DNA of 64,000 bases from Diphasiastrum complanatum (GCA_029204225.1 CM055111.1:5219403-5283402), one strand, 5' to 3'. Shown: positions 25,296-36,686, counted from the first letter of the stretch. The notes: generated by a model not told the origin, from the sequence alone. Program-made: numbers and translations.

Positions 25296-26996
25296 ATGGC
25301 GCATTCACCTACCCCGAGTGAGACTACTCAGGAAACATTATCTGATCAGTTTCGTCGCATGGATGAGACCCTTTTTGGCCTCGTTCTTCGCTTCGATACC
25401 GTTATGACCGGCTTTGCTACTATGCAGTCACAGATTGATTCTTTACAGCCTCATGGTCCTGGTAAAGCTCCTATTTTTCCTTCATTTGGGACTCCCCCTC
25501 CATTTGGATTTCCATCTTCCTCTGCTAGTCATCCTGGTGGTGGACCATTCATTCCACCTAACCCATCTCCTGGTTTCTTTTCACGTCCCCCACTTCCTGA
25601 GCCACACTTTGCTCAAGACTTTCATGATAAGGTACAGCTTGCTACCTATTCCAGTTCCTCTGACGGGAACTTATTAGAGAATTGGTTTGCTAAGCTTGAC
25701 ACATATTTTCATATCTACCCTAAGATTGATCCTCAAAAGATCCAATTGGCTGCTTTACATTTAGATGGACGCGCCGCCACGTGGTGGCAAGTTTATAGAG
25801 CTGATCCTGATCGGGAAGGGCTCCATTTATGGCATACTTTTCATCGTGACCTTCGTCATGCTATGATTGACCCTCAGTGGCTCGACCGCCAACGTGATAC
25901 ATTTTGTAGTCTCACTCAGACCAGTGATCTTGCTTCTTATACAGATCAGTTTATGGAGCTTTCTTATCTTTTCACATATCTACAGCCCACTAAGCTTATT
26001 TCTCGTTACATTGCTGGGCTTCATGGTGCTTTATGTTATGATGTTTCTTCCTTCCGTCCTCCCACACTTGTTGAGGCGATGTCTCTTGCCAGTACTTTAC
26101 AGCATAAGTACTCTGACACTCTTCCTTCCCGCTTCTCCCGACCCCATCCTTCTGCTTCATCTTTTCCCGCTGCGTCCACCCCTACACCTGCCCCTTCTGT
26201 TCTAGCTCTCTCCATTGTCCCTTCGTCTCCTCGTCCTCCGACTCTTCGACTTGCTTTTGTTCGACGTTACACATCTGCAGAGTTCGCTGACCTTCAGCAG
26301 CAGCGTCTTTGCTTTCGTTGTAAGAGTCCTGACCATTTTGCCCATGATTGCCGTCAACCTCTCCCTACTACTATTGCTGTTTTTTACCATGAGGGCACTA
26401 CTCCAGATGATTTCGATATCTACATTCATATTTCTGATGAGCCTGACCTATCCTCTGAGCCTTACACTAATTTACTTTCTGCTACTTGTCATGCTCAACT
26501 TGCCTATGCTACTTGGACAGGGCGTCCTGGTCCTCGCTCCATTCGGTTACGTGTACGTATTACAGGTCGTGAGTATATTGCTTTAGTTGATACTGGCAGC
26601 ACTCATTCTTTTATTAGCAGTTATATCACTCGTCGGATACGTGCTTCACCTATTTCTGCTTCACAGCCTCTCACAGTTGAGGTTGCCAGTTTCCATTCTT
26701 TTCCTAGTTCTCATATGTTTCAGCGTTTACCATGCCGCATTGGAGATTTTTCTGGACAGGCAGATCTTTACATTATTCCTATGGAGCGTTATGATCTTAT
26801 CCTTGGTGCTGATTGGTTTGCATCTCTTGGAGCCGTTACACTGGACTTGACACAGCAGACATTGACATTTGTACTTGATGCAGTTACACACTCACTTGTT
26901 GGCATTGATTCTCAGGGAGACTTCCAGTTGGTTACCGGGAAGCAGTTTATGCATAGTCTGCCAAAGGTTGACGATGCAACTCTTCTTTCCATTTAG
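25296..26996 (+). CDS. Gypsy gag-protease polyprotein
   Basis: An intact open frame of 566 codons from the ATG that opens MAHSPTPSE; an in-frame upstream start (25242) adds 18 residues with no gag similarity, so I prefer 25296. Order: an N-terminal coiled region (SDQFRRMDETLFGLVLRFD), a Pro-rich linker, the retrotransposon gag core (NWFAKLDTYFHIYP, LHLDGRAATWWQVY, DRQRDTFCSLTQ, FMELSYLF), a Ser/Pro-rich stretch, a CCHC zinc knuckle CFRCKSPDHFAHDC, and an aspartic protease with active site LVDTGSTHSFI and the ILGADW motif. In intact relatives pol would follow; here the frame stops at 26996 and no pol is found. Gag and protease being open while pol is lost suggests a gag-donating or parasitic derivative. 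Confidence 0.88.
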   Translation: MAHSPTPSETTQETLSDQFRRMDETLFGLVLRFDTVMTGFATMQSQIDSLQPHGPGKAPIFPSFGTPPPFGFPSSSASHPGGGPFIPPNPSPGFFSRPPLPEPHFAQDFHDKVQLATYSSSSDGNLLENWFAKLDTYFHIYPKIDPQKIQLAALHLDGRAATWWQVYRADPDREGLHLWHTFHRDLRHAMIDPQWLDRQRDTFCSLTQTSDLASYTDQFMELSYLFTYLQPTKLISRYIAGLHGALCYDVSSFRPPTLVEAMSLASTLQHKYSDTLPSRFSRPHPSASSFPAASTPTPAPSVLALSIVPSSPRPPTLRLAFVRRYTSAEFADLQQQRLCFRCKSPDHFAHDCRQPLPTTIAVFYHEGTTPDDFDIYIHISDEPDLSSEPYTNLLSATCHAQLAYATWTGRPGPRSIRLRVRITGREYIALVDTGSTHSFISSYITRRIRASPISASQPLTVEVASFHSFPSSHMFQRLPCRIGDFSGQADLYIIPMERYDLILGADWFASLGAVTLDLTQQTLTFVLDAVTHSLVGIDSQGDFQLVTGKQFMHSLPKVDDATLLSI

Positions 26997-28218
26997 AGTA
27001 CATCAGTTGCTGCTTCGCTTTCACCATCTATGGGTCCTCTTCCTCAGGTTGATGCTGTTTCGGATTTACAAGTTGTTGTTGTGTGCCTTGCGCCTATATG
27101 CCTTGAGTCACAGATATCATATTCAGTGGTCATTCCTGGTTTCATTGATATTGAGGCCGTATGCCTTGGTGGTATTTCTACTATTGCTTTTGTGCATACT
27201 TCAGATTGCCCTCCTGGTTCGGTGGTTGGTGCAGTATCTTCTCCATTGGTCTCTATATCTCCATCTCTTGAGTCTGTTATGGCCGATGTTCATGCTGATT
27301 TCTATGGGGTGGGTCCACGTTTGATGGTTCTCTCGCTATTGGTGATCAGGTTGTATCTTCTTTCGCTTTACTCCATGGATCTTTGCTTGAGGTTTGTGAT
27401 CTGCCTCATGATATTTCTACGGTTCTTGACATGATTCATGCGCCTTTAGCCCTTACTGTTACACATTTTTCATCCGAGGATATTTGCCAGGTGGTCACTA
27501 TTACTTATCTAGAGTATTTATATGCTGGTTTCTTTCTAGATGAGTACACAGACATCCTTTTGTCTCCTGGTGTTTCTACATATAGGTTTGTTGCAGTCCA
27601 TGCCGATGGTATACACTTTTGGGTTCATGCGACTGATTCCTTTTTACCTCTTGATATTTGGCATTCCTGGTTATTACACATCGCTTGGATTTCATTTGGA
27701 CCTATTGCTCATACTACTACTTCATTTTCGGCTATGGATATATGGCATTCCTGGTTATTACGTATAGCTTGGTTTTAATTTGGACCTGTTGATTGGTGCT
27801 GGTTTTTCCATATTACTGACACCTATGGTGCGGATATCTCTATGATTATGCATGTGGCTCTCTATCTGTTCGTTGGATTGTTGCTCATTGTCATGCTTGG
27901 CATATCCTGATGGCTTGGGTTATTGCCTCCGTTCCAGCTACTGTTTGTCCGGGTGATCTTCAGGTTCCCCGTCATTTCATGTTGCTCCATATCGCTTGGT
28001 CTCCGATGCTGAGTTGCCACTTTGTTTGGTGTTCCGAGACCATCAGGGTACCTTGAGAGAATTCCTTCTCCTCTCTTGGATAGTTTTTGGGGATGTTGCC
28101 GCCATAAAATGAGTGTTGTTGATACTCATTCCCAGCTACACGTGGATATTGTTATGATGCTTGCTACTGATGTTGCGGATCCTGTTCCTCGTTCCAGTGC
28201 ATTTCTTCTATTCCTCAC
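26997..28218 (+). other. Replacement segment where pol should be
   Basis: About 1.2 kb between protease and chromodomain. No RT, RNase H or integrase core motif appears in any frame. It is T-rich and keeps the codon texture of the neighbouring gag, with frames of 130-150 codons. It includes an internal duplication around the word GGCATTCCTGGTTATTAC (about 27660 and 27750). I do not recognise its origin. Confidence 0.6.
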
Positions 28219-28488
28219 TTGTGCGCCTGGTGTGTACTTTGGGATTACACTTGCAGCCAGTTCCGATGGGTACAGGTTCGTCTATACCATAGTCGACGCC
28301 GCCGGCAGATTCAGTTTTTGGTCCAGTGGGATGGCCGTCCTATTGAGGAGGCCACATGGGAGCCTATTGATGTCTTTTATCATACACCATCACTTGTGGA
28401 TCAGGCTCGTGCTCTTGTTGCACTTGTTGATTCCTCTACATCAGATGTTGCTCTAGCTGTTGATGCACCAGGGCTTGCTGCTACTTGA
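28219..28488 (+). pseudogene. Chromodomain from the integrase C-terminus
   Basis: The frame encodes FLVQWDGRPIEEATWEP, the hallmark of plant chromovirus chromodomains (aromatic-rich, W-D/E-G, EATWEP), followed by a helix and a short Ala/Val tail to the stop at 28488. The part before it (VRLYH) resembles the end of an integrase. Since the integrase core is gone, this is a relic unless spliced to gag. In chromoviruses the domain directs integration to chromatin marks. Confidence 0.8.
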
Positions 28489-28492
28489 TCCA

Positions 28493-28695
28493 CTTCCTCT
28501 TGGCTATAAGTAGGAAAACTGTGTCATTTGTTATTCAGCTGATGATATTGATCTCTCACTTTAGTCTCCTTAATCTCTCTCTTTCCTGCTTTCATAGCTT
28601 AAGTCTTGCTTATGTGCTGCTTTCATAGCTTAAGTCTTGCTTATATGATGCTTTCATAGCTTAGCTTTAGATCAGCTGTGGCTTTATTCGTAACT
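28493..28695 (+). repeat. 3' LTR, 5'-truncated
   Basis: Matches 24397-24599. It begins directly after the chromodomain frame, without a polypurine tract or U3, so a deletion has removed the junction. Confidence 0.8.
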
Positions 28696-29611
28696 GTAGC
28701 CAAAAATCAGAACTCAAAATGAACTTTTTGATATCTCATTTTACATGTATCAGGCAACGATGGATTACCCTTCATGACTAGATAGGGAATAGCAACAAGA
28801 TAGCCATACTGGATCAATCAATGAGAAAAAGTGGTAGCTCTACATCTTTGATGGTGGAGCTGGTTATGATCTTCATTCAAACCTCAAGAGCTCTCAGTCT
28901 CACACTATTTCACAAAGAACATAACATTAAATCTAAACCCTAAAATTTACAAAGAACATAATATTAAATCAAACTCTTCTATCTATATTTTCTTGTTCTC
29001 TCTCATGTCTCTCACACACATCCTTCTCTTCCTCTCTCATTCGCTCATAATCATAAATCACTAAGACACATATTTGTGTTTAACTACACAAAATATACAA
29101 TACAAGGAAGATAGTGTACAAGAAAAAGTTACAAAGAAAGAAATCTTAGTTGCACATAACAAAACAAAAGAATCGTACTTGGAATGAAACAAATGGAATT
29201 GATAGAGTTGAGAAGAAGCGCCAAAAGCCGATCTCCAACAATCTTTTGCAAGAATAAAAAATAAGAAAACCCTAGAAAAATGACGCGGGTCACGGACGTC
29301 AGATTCCGACATCTGTATTATCTGTCGGAATCCGACGTCCGCTTTGTGCTTTTCTTTTTTGCACGGACATGTGACGTCATCCATGTAAAAAGTTGCAATC
29401 TTTGAAATGGGATGTCGGATTCCGACATTTTTATTGGCCGTCGGAATCCGACGTCTGTAAAAAAAAAAATTCCTGCAAAAAAAAAAAATTCCAGCAACTT
29501 TTTTTTTTGTGTCGGATTCCGACGTATTATTATGTCGGATTCCGACGAATTATGAGATTTTTTTGAATCCGTCGGAACCTTGTGTCGGAAATCGCGTATT
29601 TTGTTGTTGTG

Positions 29612-30043
29612 TCAAAAGTCCACAAGTGCCTATGCAACATTTATTGGTGGAGGGGTTGTTTCTTGGTTGTCAAAAAAACAAGAAACCATCTCTCTCTCTT
29701 CTATTGAGGCCAAATATAAAGCTCTCACAACAACAAAGGAGCTTCTCTGGAGGCTAAGGTCATGAGTTTAGATGTTGTCCCTATCATTTATCATTGAATG
29801 ACAACATTTCAACTCAACATCTTGCAACAAACCCAATCCCATGCGAGGTCAAAGCATATTGAGATCTCTCATCATTTTGTGAGAGAAAATGTGCAAAGGA
29901 AGTATCTTTGAAGCACGTGGCAAGTAGTGAATTTGTTGTTGATATCCTCACTAAACCACTTCAAAGACCTGCATTTGTAAAGTTAAGATCAGCCCTTGGG
30001 TTAATAAGCAATACTATGTTATCTACAAACTAGTTGAGAGGAG
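29612..30043 (+). pseudogene. Ty1/copia RNase H, 3' part
   Basis: Resumes the copia frame of 22964-23467. After one copy of TCA the frame reads into KSTSAYATFIGGGVVSW, then KKQETISLSSIEAKYKALT, the conserved C-terminal RNase H of copia elements. Later codons (HFNSTSC, TKPLQ-like) are scattered over other frames with stops near 29764. It ends in a polypurine tract GAGAGGAG at 30036-30043, followed by TGTTAAG, the expected start of the 3' LTR. Confidence 0.88.
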
Positions 30044-33000
30044 TGTTAAGTTTACACAAGCTAGTTTTGGTTCTACCACTTGTAAATTGTAATATGGCCA
30101 TGATGTGTATTCCTAACCTAGCTTTGTAATGGCGCCTTTGGAATGAGGCCAAAATGCCCATAGATAGACTAGAGATTTTCTAGGAGCTAAAAATAGCCAT
30201 TTTTATATTGTTTTTGGATCTCAAGATCTTGACCCCCAATTAGGGTGGATCTTATGACCTATTAGGTTAGACACAAGGGTTAGGTCATGGATGGATTAGA
30301 GGTAGCCCTAAGTGCTCAAATCTGAGGCATCCAAATTTGAGATCTTCCTTCATAACTAGTTTTGCTCTACAATTTGTTTGATGATTACTATTGGCATTTG
30401 GTTTTTTGTAATCATTAGAAAGATTAGAAGGTGCTGGTACTGTACTCAAGTTTGAGCAAGTCACACGTGTAAAAGAATTTGCATGATTTTGGAGCCAATT
30501 TGTGGAGTTCAAGCCAAGATAAGCTAGAATTTGATGCATTGTCTTGTAATCTAGCTTTATGATTGTGATTGAATTGCAATTAGGTGCTTTCTCCATCATT
30601 TCTAGATCTATTGTTACGACTCATGAGCAAAAATCCTATTTTCATTTTTTTGTTTTTCAACTTCAAATAACATTGACAAATATGCCAACATTGTTTGATT
30701 CTTGTTCTCTCTAGCAATATTGTCAAGCTGCAAATATTGTCAAGCTACAAATACAAGATCTCGAAAAGACTCACCAATTCAATTGAAGTTTATGAATTAT
30801 GGTGATGGCCAAGTTTGAATCATTTTGACCATTGGGAGAGCACAACTTTGTAGTATGATCTCAACCACTTAAATCCTTGTGCGAAATGTTTATCAACATT
30901 TATTTCTTTGATTTTTATCTCTTCATTTTTTGATACCTAACCAAACGATGATAGATGCAACTCTCTCAACTTCATAGTCCTCTGATGATAGATGCAACTC
31001 TCTCAACTTCATAGTCCTCTATCCATAACCATTCCCCTTCTCAAATGAACTTTGAAGTCCAAGGAAAATCAACTTAAAGATTCTGCTAATATAGTCTAAA
31101 TTTCTCAAAATGAGCTGCTTTCCAAAAATGGGTGTTGCTATGAGCATCCAATCATGTACTAGGACTAAGAATTGTGTGACAAAGAAAAGACTATATTAGC
31201 AGCCCTCTGAAATTTTCTTTTGTTAAAACGTCATCAACAATGAATTAGGCAGGTTAATAGCTTGTCATGATTTTGAATGAGCTAAACTCTTTGGAACTTG
31301 ATTTTGCCTTTAGACACTTCTATGAAATAAAATGATAATGAACCATTTGTTTGATTGATCTATGACCCAAGTGATATCACAAACAATTTTAGACATTGTT
31401 AGGCAAGAGCACTTGGCAAAATTGTATGAAATGTCGAGATAATCAACATGAATGTCATAACCCTAAAATGAAACATAAATAAAACTTTAAATCTGATCCA
31501 TAGCCATTAGGAGCAGGCTAAAATGTTTCATAACTCGTAGCTATGCATAGATTATCATATTATCCACAATCTAGTGCAATCACACAAGAAGAGAGGGAGA
31601 AGAGAGAGAAAAATAGATGGTGCCACCTCTAGAGCAAAGAAGCTCTTCAATACTCAATATAAAATATGTAAGAACACCCTATACTTATAGTAATAAGGCT
31701 GCCCTAATGTGATTTGGCCCCAATGAATCTTGGCCACACACACACTCAATACGCAAACCAATCTCCTCCCTTGATGAAGATTGATGGTAATGTGACAATC
31801 TTGACTAATTTCAAGGGTCTATGTTTCTCCGACACTTTAGACCAATAAGGGACATGGTTTATGCCTCCCATGACATGTATACATGTGCTAAAAGTGTGAG
31901 AAACTTTAAATGCGCAATTTGAACTCACCTCATGGTTTTAGGCCTCAAAATAATCAACTTGTTTTCACTACTTACATGTCAATCTAAAAAAAGACATGTT
32001 TGGTCTCCTCAGGGCGTCTCAATTTTGCACTTACATGTCGATCTCCCTGCGTTTTGTGTTATGCCCAAGCAACAACTTGCAAATAAAGTTCATTTAATAA
32101 GGCATCTTTAGCATACCAAATTTGTGCACTCTTCTTTGTACTTTTGTACATCTTACCAGTACAAATTAGCCATCTATTGTTAGATTTAACAGAATTTATG
32201 CAAACATAATTTTCTATTTATATAATATTTTTTGAGAAACCTTTAAAAATCTTAGGATGTATCGATATGTATTGTAAGGCTAAGCCACACAAAAAAAACT
32301 AACTAAAGCAAGCTCAAAAACCTATATTTTCATAGTTTCATTTCATTTTCTATAAAACCTTTGATAGACATTAAACTTGATGATCATGATACAACTAACA
32401 CGAACAAGGTCTAATTTCAAAATCTGCAATTGGACATTGTGTAAGACAATTTTATGTTGAATAGAACCTTTGGCTTTCAAGGTAGGAAAGGGCTATTTAT
32501 GGACATTAGGAAAACCTTCTCACACAATTGCTGCCTTTGTGCCTGGAGGTAGTTGCACATCTCACTAAATGGAGCTGTGGCTTGATGTCACAACGCCCTT
32601 GTCACTTACGAAGGGAAATTATAGACCATTGTACATACTCGAAGCAATTCTTTAGCTTCTCATAATGGAGAAAAGACTCCGGCCACGAGTCCAAATACGA
32701 TTTTTTTTCTACACATTCTTGGGTACCAGCAGCAATAAACTACTTCACAGCAAGAAAAAACCAAGGTAATGTATGGCATCTCAGATTGTTTATTGATGCC
32801 TCCTGACTGACCAATTTTCTATAGTTCAAAATTTTGTGGTTGAAGAGCTATACTCAAGACCTACAGTTTCACATAAAGAGGTTCCAAAGAGGTTCTGACC
32901 AAAATTTCTGCTATGGACAGAAATTGATGTTCGACTCCAGGACACTAATGTCTCTTCACCTGCTTTCGCATCAATTAGACCGGTATAGATGCTAAAGCAA

Positions 33001-33683
33001 GACTAACAAAATGTGGCACTCTGATCAGCTTATCACAAGTATTACTATGACCTTAAACTGAATTAGGTGCCATTAGGTCATGTTATTCAAATGCTTTTGG
33101 AGAAAAACAAGGTTCATATTATCCCTGTCCATAACACTCTCCCCAAATGTTGCTGATACATTCTCTGAACCACCTAAAAACATCAATAAAGGAAAATCAT
33201 TAAAAAGTGTAAATAATTAACTGCCATTGGGAATCTCCTCTGCTAAAGATTCATTCGAAATAATATACCCAAAGCAAAAAAGATATCCTTTTACATGGTA
33301 CAGTTTCTCAGGTTCATAGAGAACAAAAATTTAGTGATCAGAGTCACAAGACTTACCCTTTCAAACCAAGGCGTGACTCATGTATGCTGGATATATACAT
33401 ACAGAATGCCTTGTTTTTGGCCACAATGTGCCCTGCTCGTCAAACTGTTCTAATTGCCCAAACAAGTTCACAGTTGCAGTGTCTGTATCTCTAGTATGCA
33501 AATGCTGCCATAAATTGCTCACACGTTTCAGAAATTTGTACTTCAAGTCTAACAGCTATGTTGATACAAGCTCGATGTGCAACCTCACATATTCCCTATG
33601 TGCTGATCAATGGCTATCATTTGATAACTACCCCTTAAAAAGAAAACAGCTAAGTTTTCTGATGGCCAAGGCCCAAGAATCAA
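30044..33683. other. Probable copia 3' LTR start, then intergenic DNA
   Basis: TGTTAAG at 30044 right after the polypurine tract is the probable LTR start; its end cannot be set because the 5' LTR is not in the window. Beyond about 30600 I see no gene or recognisable element. A 39-bp perfect tandem duplication sits at 30943-31020. The last few hundred bases before 33684 are the 3' flank of the minus-strand host gene and probably hold its 3' UTR. Confidence 0.5.
30943..31020. repeat. 39-bp tandem duplication
   Basis: Two adjacent copies starting GATGATAGATGCAACTCTC, identical or nearly so. No coding. Confidence 0.85.
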
Positions 33684-34510
33684 TCACCTAGCTGCAGCTC
33701 TTGCACTTAAAGACGTGTGATAATTAGTGCTTCGTTGCTTCCTATAGGACGTGTACACATCATCATACTGTGTAACTTCGTTAGGATCAGCTGCAGCTCC
33801 GAGCCCAAGCCTTCCAGTGCTTGTGACCCCTGGTCTAAGCTCAACACTACCATCTGGAAGTGTTCCAGTATCTGGATCCATAAGCATTTGTGGAGGAGGA
33901 ATACGAGCTCCACCTTCTCTACTTCTCTCCTCCTGATCTCCATCTTCACCTTCTGTTGAGTCGACTCCCTTGTGCTGACCTTCCAAAGGATCAATCTCAC
34001 CTATTTCATTGAAAAACTTTGCCACCCGCTCCAAAATGTAAGATTCTGTACTCGAGCAAGGTGGAATCACTGTTGGTATATCTAACGGGCTCAAAGATGA
34101 GTAAGGGACGCCACTGCCTATTTGCATCTTTCGTACCATTCCGGGAATCAGTCCAGGTGGAAAGAGAGGATATGGTGAATGCTCAACTGCTCTCATAGTC
34201 GGTAATTGGGCAAGAGTTGGCTGCGGTAAACCAGCAGGAACAGAAGTTGGTAAAGAAGAAAGAAAAGGCGAGGCTAATGAAGGGTACAATGTAGGAACTG
34301 AACTCGCTACAAGTTGGGGAGCTGAAAGATTGAACTGAGTTCCAGTTGTAAGAAATTGAGGTGCTGTTGGAAGACCTCCAAACGATGGCTGCAGTTTTCC
34401 ATCTTGCTGTTGGTCAGATGTTGACAGAGAAACATGCTGATCTGTTTGCCACTGACCAGGATATACAGCTTCAACTTGAGATGATGGGGCTGGTGGAATA
34501 GGCAGAAGAG
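33684..34510 (-). CDS. CHERP-like RNA-processing protein, last coding exon
   Basis: The exon starts after the acceptor TTGTATCAG (34513-34511) and ends with TGA at 33686-33684. It is open over its full 275 codons. The first two thirds are Pro/Ser/Gln-rich (ALLPIPPAPSSQ, then many LP and SP pairs), followed by an acidic ED-rich patch. The C-terminus reads RLGLGAAADPNE, then YDDVYTSYRKQRSTNYHTS and a basic ARAAAR end. That ending resembles the C-terminus of CHERP-type splicing factors (DPYENYRRNKSYSF in the human protein, recalled, not searched). It joins the previous exon in frame: a phase-1 G at 34901 plus CT at 34510 gives Ala. This is the only clear host coding sequence here. The exact family member is inferred. 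Confidence 0.75.
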
Positions 34511-34900
34511 CTGATACAACCATACAAAAAGACAATCACTGATCAACAATCATATTTTTCTAAAAGAAGCAAGCACTTTACATTTAATAAAACTACATGG
34601 ATTTCAAAAGGTGATCATGAAAATTACACATTACACCTCCCATTAACAAAAATAAACAGGCATGTGCTTACAAACGCACATACCCATAGAAGCATTCAAA
34701 ACAGACTCCATAATATTGGTTAAAAAATATAATTTCATCCACACAATTTTGAGGAAGCTACCAAAGATTAGAATTGCAATTCCCACTTTGCCCTTCTACT
34801 TAATATAGCATAAGATCTACACAAATGTCCTCAAGAAAAAAGATAAATAGAAAAAGCAAAAGACAAGAATCAAATGGTTAAAACAAAACACTAGGGGCAC
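34511..34900 (-). other. Intron of the CHERP-like gene
   Basis: Begins GTGCCC at 34900 and ends with TTGTATCAG at 34511. It is AT-rich, as plant introns are. Splicing keeps the frame between the two exons. Confidence 0.75.
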
Positions 34901-35163
34901 CTGAGAGAGAAGCTGATGGTTGAAGAGCAGATGTGAATTGTGGAGGTGGAGGCCCCGCAACCATTTCTCCTTCCAAAGTGTTAATTATGTCGGTGTCATA
35001 CACACCATTGGATCCCCAGAATTGTAATATTTTCTCCAAACGAGATTTGTTGGCTTCAGCAGCATGAGGATTGTGATAAACTGCTGCAAGCATTGAACCC
35101 AATACAGGCTGGAAGGCAAATGCTTCATTGTCAAGCTCTTTTGGATTACTGCGCTGCTGCAAA
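34901..35163 (-). CDS. CHERP-like RNA-processing protein, penultimate visible exon (CID end)
   Basis: Bounded by acceptor CTTTCAG (35170-35164) and donor CAG|GTGCCC (exon end 34901); the intron to the next exon is 390 bp. It encodes LQQRSNPKELDNEAF, GSMLAAVYHNPHA, then NKSRLEKILQFWGSNGVYD, the last helices of an RNA polymerase II CTD-interacting domain (CID/RPR). It ends in a Pro-rich linker (GPPPPQF). The combination with the downstream exon fits plant CHERP/SURP-CID proteins, nuclear factors in splicing or 3'-end processing. The upstream exons that should encode SURP and the start of CID were not found between here and the right edge. Confidence 0.75.
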
Positions 35164-35689
35164 CTGAAAGTTTTGTTAAGACCACAGTGTGAGAAATTAG
35201 TCCATAAATTTTACAAATGAAACACTGGACAATATCTCTATAAATGCATAGAAGTACACGCAAAAATGTGGATAAATTACCCCAGAAAATAATCAGAGGC
35301 ACAATCTCAATATGCCTTTAAGCTTTCTCAGAACAACAAAACCAGAGGTAACAAGCCTGACAAAATTGAACACAATCGCCAAACATCACAAACTAAGAAA
35401 CATGATGAATTGGCATCACGGGGCGTCATGGACGTTGTTGGGTGATATTTGGACCCAAGCAGTAGACTAATATTTAGAATAATGTGCATGGGTCACTTGG
35501 GTGCCTTGTTGATGTTCGGTCACCATTAAGTCCATCATGCCTCAATTGGTAAGGCATGCTCTGATCCAAAAGGGAATATCCTAAACGAGCTCTTGAGCAT
35601 ATTTGTAGGAGAGGTTCCAGCGGTGCTTTTTGGGAGGCCCTGAAAACCAGCATCTCGTTGTTGCGCCCCCCCGTGCTGCTCTCCCATTG
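35164..35689. other. Start of the upstream intron or 5' flank of the CHERP-like gene
   Basis: Polypyrimidine and acceptor at 35164-35170 on the minus strand. No exon was recognised in the remainder. Confidence 0.5.
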
Positions 35690-35876
35690 AAAACCCTAAT
35701 TTTTCCATTTTTTAAAGCCTATTTTACTATAAAAAAAGCATTTATTAAATGTAAAAATATTTTTTAAAAAATAAATGGTACCGCCCTGGTATGGCGGATC
35801 CCAAGGCGGTACCATACTGGCGGTACCACAATTATGGTACCGACGGTACCATAATGCGGTACCACGTGCCACTATG
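35690..35876 (+). repeat. hAT family-1 right-end fragment
   Basis: Matches the right ends at 51780-51877 and 54229-54330. It has GGTACCGCCCTGG, a ladder of GGTACC words forming palindromes, and the terminal GCCACTATGA. The inner part (35690-35770) resembles the TTTTAAA-rich sequence just inside those ends. The rest of the element is missing. Confidence 0.75.
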
Positions 35877-35898
35877 ATATATATATATATATATATAT
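35877..35898. repeat. (TA)n between two hAT ends
   Basis: About 11 TA units separate the family-1 end on the left from the family-2 end CTAAGGAAGCAG on the right. Confidence 0.95.
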
Positions 35899-36430
35899 CT
35901 AAGGAAGCAGACCCTAGACGCGGATGCCTCAGGGGTGCGTCCGCGTCCGGACGCGTCCCCCATTTTGAAAAAAAAAAAACTCGAAAAAAAAAAATACAGG
36001 CACTTGCCTTCGCTGTCCCACATCCCCAAAGCGAAATAAAAAAATTTTATGGCCCCTTCTCCTCCCCCGGAATCAATTATCAGAGGGCGTCTGGCACCCA
36101 CCTGCCCCCTTCTGATAAAAAATAGGAAAACGGTACTCAAAAGAATTTGCAAAAAAAATTGCAACAGACCTAACCAATGCCCACATGCCTCCCATGTCTA
36201 ATATCTACAGAATCGGACACGAAAGACCAACAATTTATATTTTTTGAGTCTCCAAAACTCTGTCTCGTGCCCTCGCTATCTCTCTCTCCCTGATGGATCA
36301 ACACAGGGAAGTTCAAGACCTACACAACAATACCATGGCCTATGTGATGAGATAGGTTTAGGGTTCTGGGAGGTACAACGTCACATGGGCAACTAATCAA
36401 AGCAGGTCCTGTAAGATGTCCATCGGCACA

Positions 36431-36643
36431 ACGAACGGAAGCAAGAAGAGAATTTCACGAGAGCCAGCGAGAGATAATGGCGCGACTACCGGAGTTGCAG
36501 CCACGTGCCCTGCGACTCTCGGACTTGCTCCCCCTACCCCAGCTGGCGAGGGAGAGGAAACGCAGCGGATTGGAATTAACTTCATCGCAGAACAACTGGC
36601 CATGGTCCGGGAAAGGGACTTTCGTCGTCGGGCCAGCCAGTAG
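36431..36643 (+). pseudogene. hAT-associated ORF2 remnant (family 2)
   Basis: The frame encodes PTPAGEGEETQRIGINF, then EQLAMVRERDFRRRASQ and a stop. It aligns with the ORF2 at 53139-53465 (IGMNF, QL-MVRER, RRRADQ) although the DNA is strongly diverged. It lacks the C-terminal part. Its direction, pointing away from the left end and convergent with the expected transposase, matches the family-1 layout. Function unknown. Confidence 0.65.
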
Positions 36644-36686
36644 GTCTTGTGGTTCCCTGTAGTGAATGGCACAGTTCTGACGACCA

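Larger units (their letters stand above)
24397..28695 (+). mobile_element. Chromodomain gypsy derivative lacking pol, nested in the CACTA element
   Basis: A 203-bp direct repeat (24397-24599 and 28493-28695) marks the R/U5 parts of two LTRs. The left one is followed at once by the primer-binding site TGGTATCAGAGC (24600-24611). Inside are gag-protease (25296-26996), about 1.2 kb without pol motifs, and an integrase-type chromodomain (28219-28488). RT, RNase H and the integrase core are missing. The 3' LTR lacks its start and the polypurine tract, so the true 5' LTR probably starts further left (between about 24040 and 24390). No target duplication could be identified. Confidence 0.78.
23468..29611. 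mobile_element. Non-autonomous CACTA (En/Spm) transposon, TSD TCA
   Basis: The left end CACTACAAGAATTG (23468) and the right end (TTGTTGTTGTG, 29601-29611) are imperfect inverted repeats of the CACTA type, matching about 14 of 21 positions. The 3-bp duplication TCA flanks both ends (23465-23467 and 29612-29614), as expected for CACTA elements. Both arms carry many short palindromes of the type TCGGATTCCGA/TCGGAATCCGA (left about 23560-23900, right about 29300-29590), the usual subterminal transposase-binding arrangement. No TNPA/TNPD-like coding was seen, so it depends on a partner. A gypsy derivative (about 24397-28695) is nested inside. Confidence 0.88.

Noticed and set aside
27030-27778. 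Frames of 130-150 codons as a new gene between protease and chromodomain
   Set aside because: Several frames are open at once, none starts or ends sensibly, and no domain is seen; kept only as an unexplained segment.
35521-35580. tRNA-like phrase CCTCAATTGGTAAGGC
   Set aside because: It resembles an A box only; there is no B box and no cloverleaf pairing.
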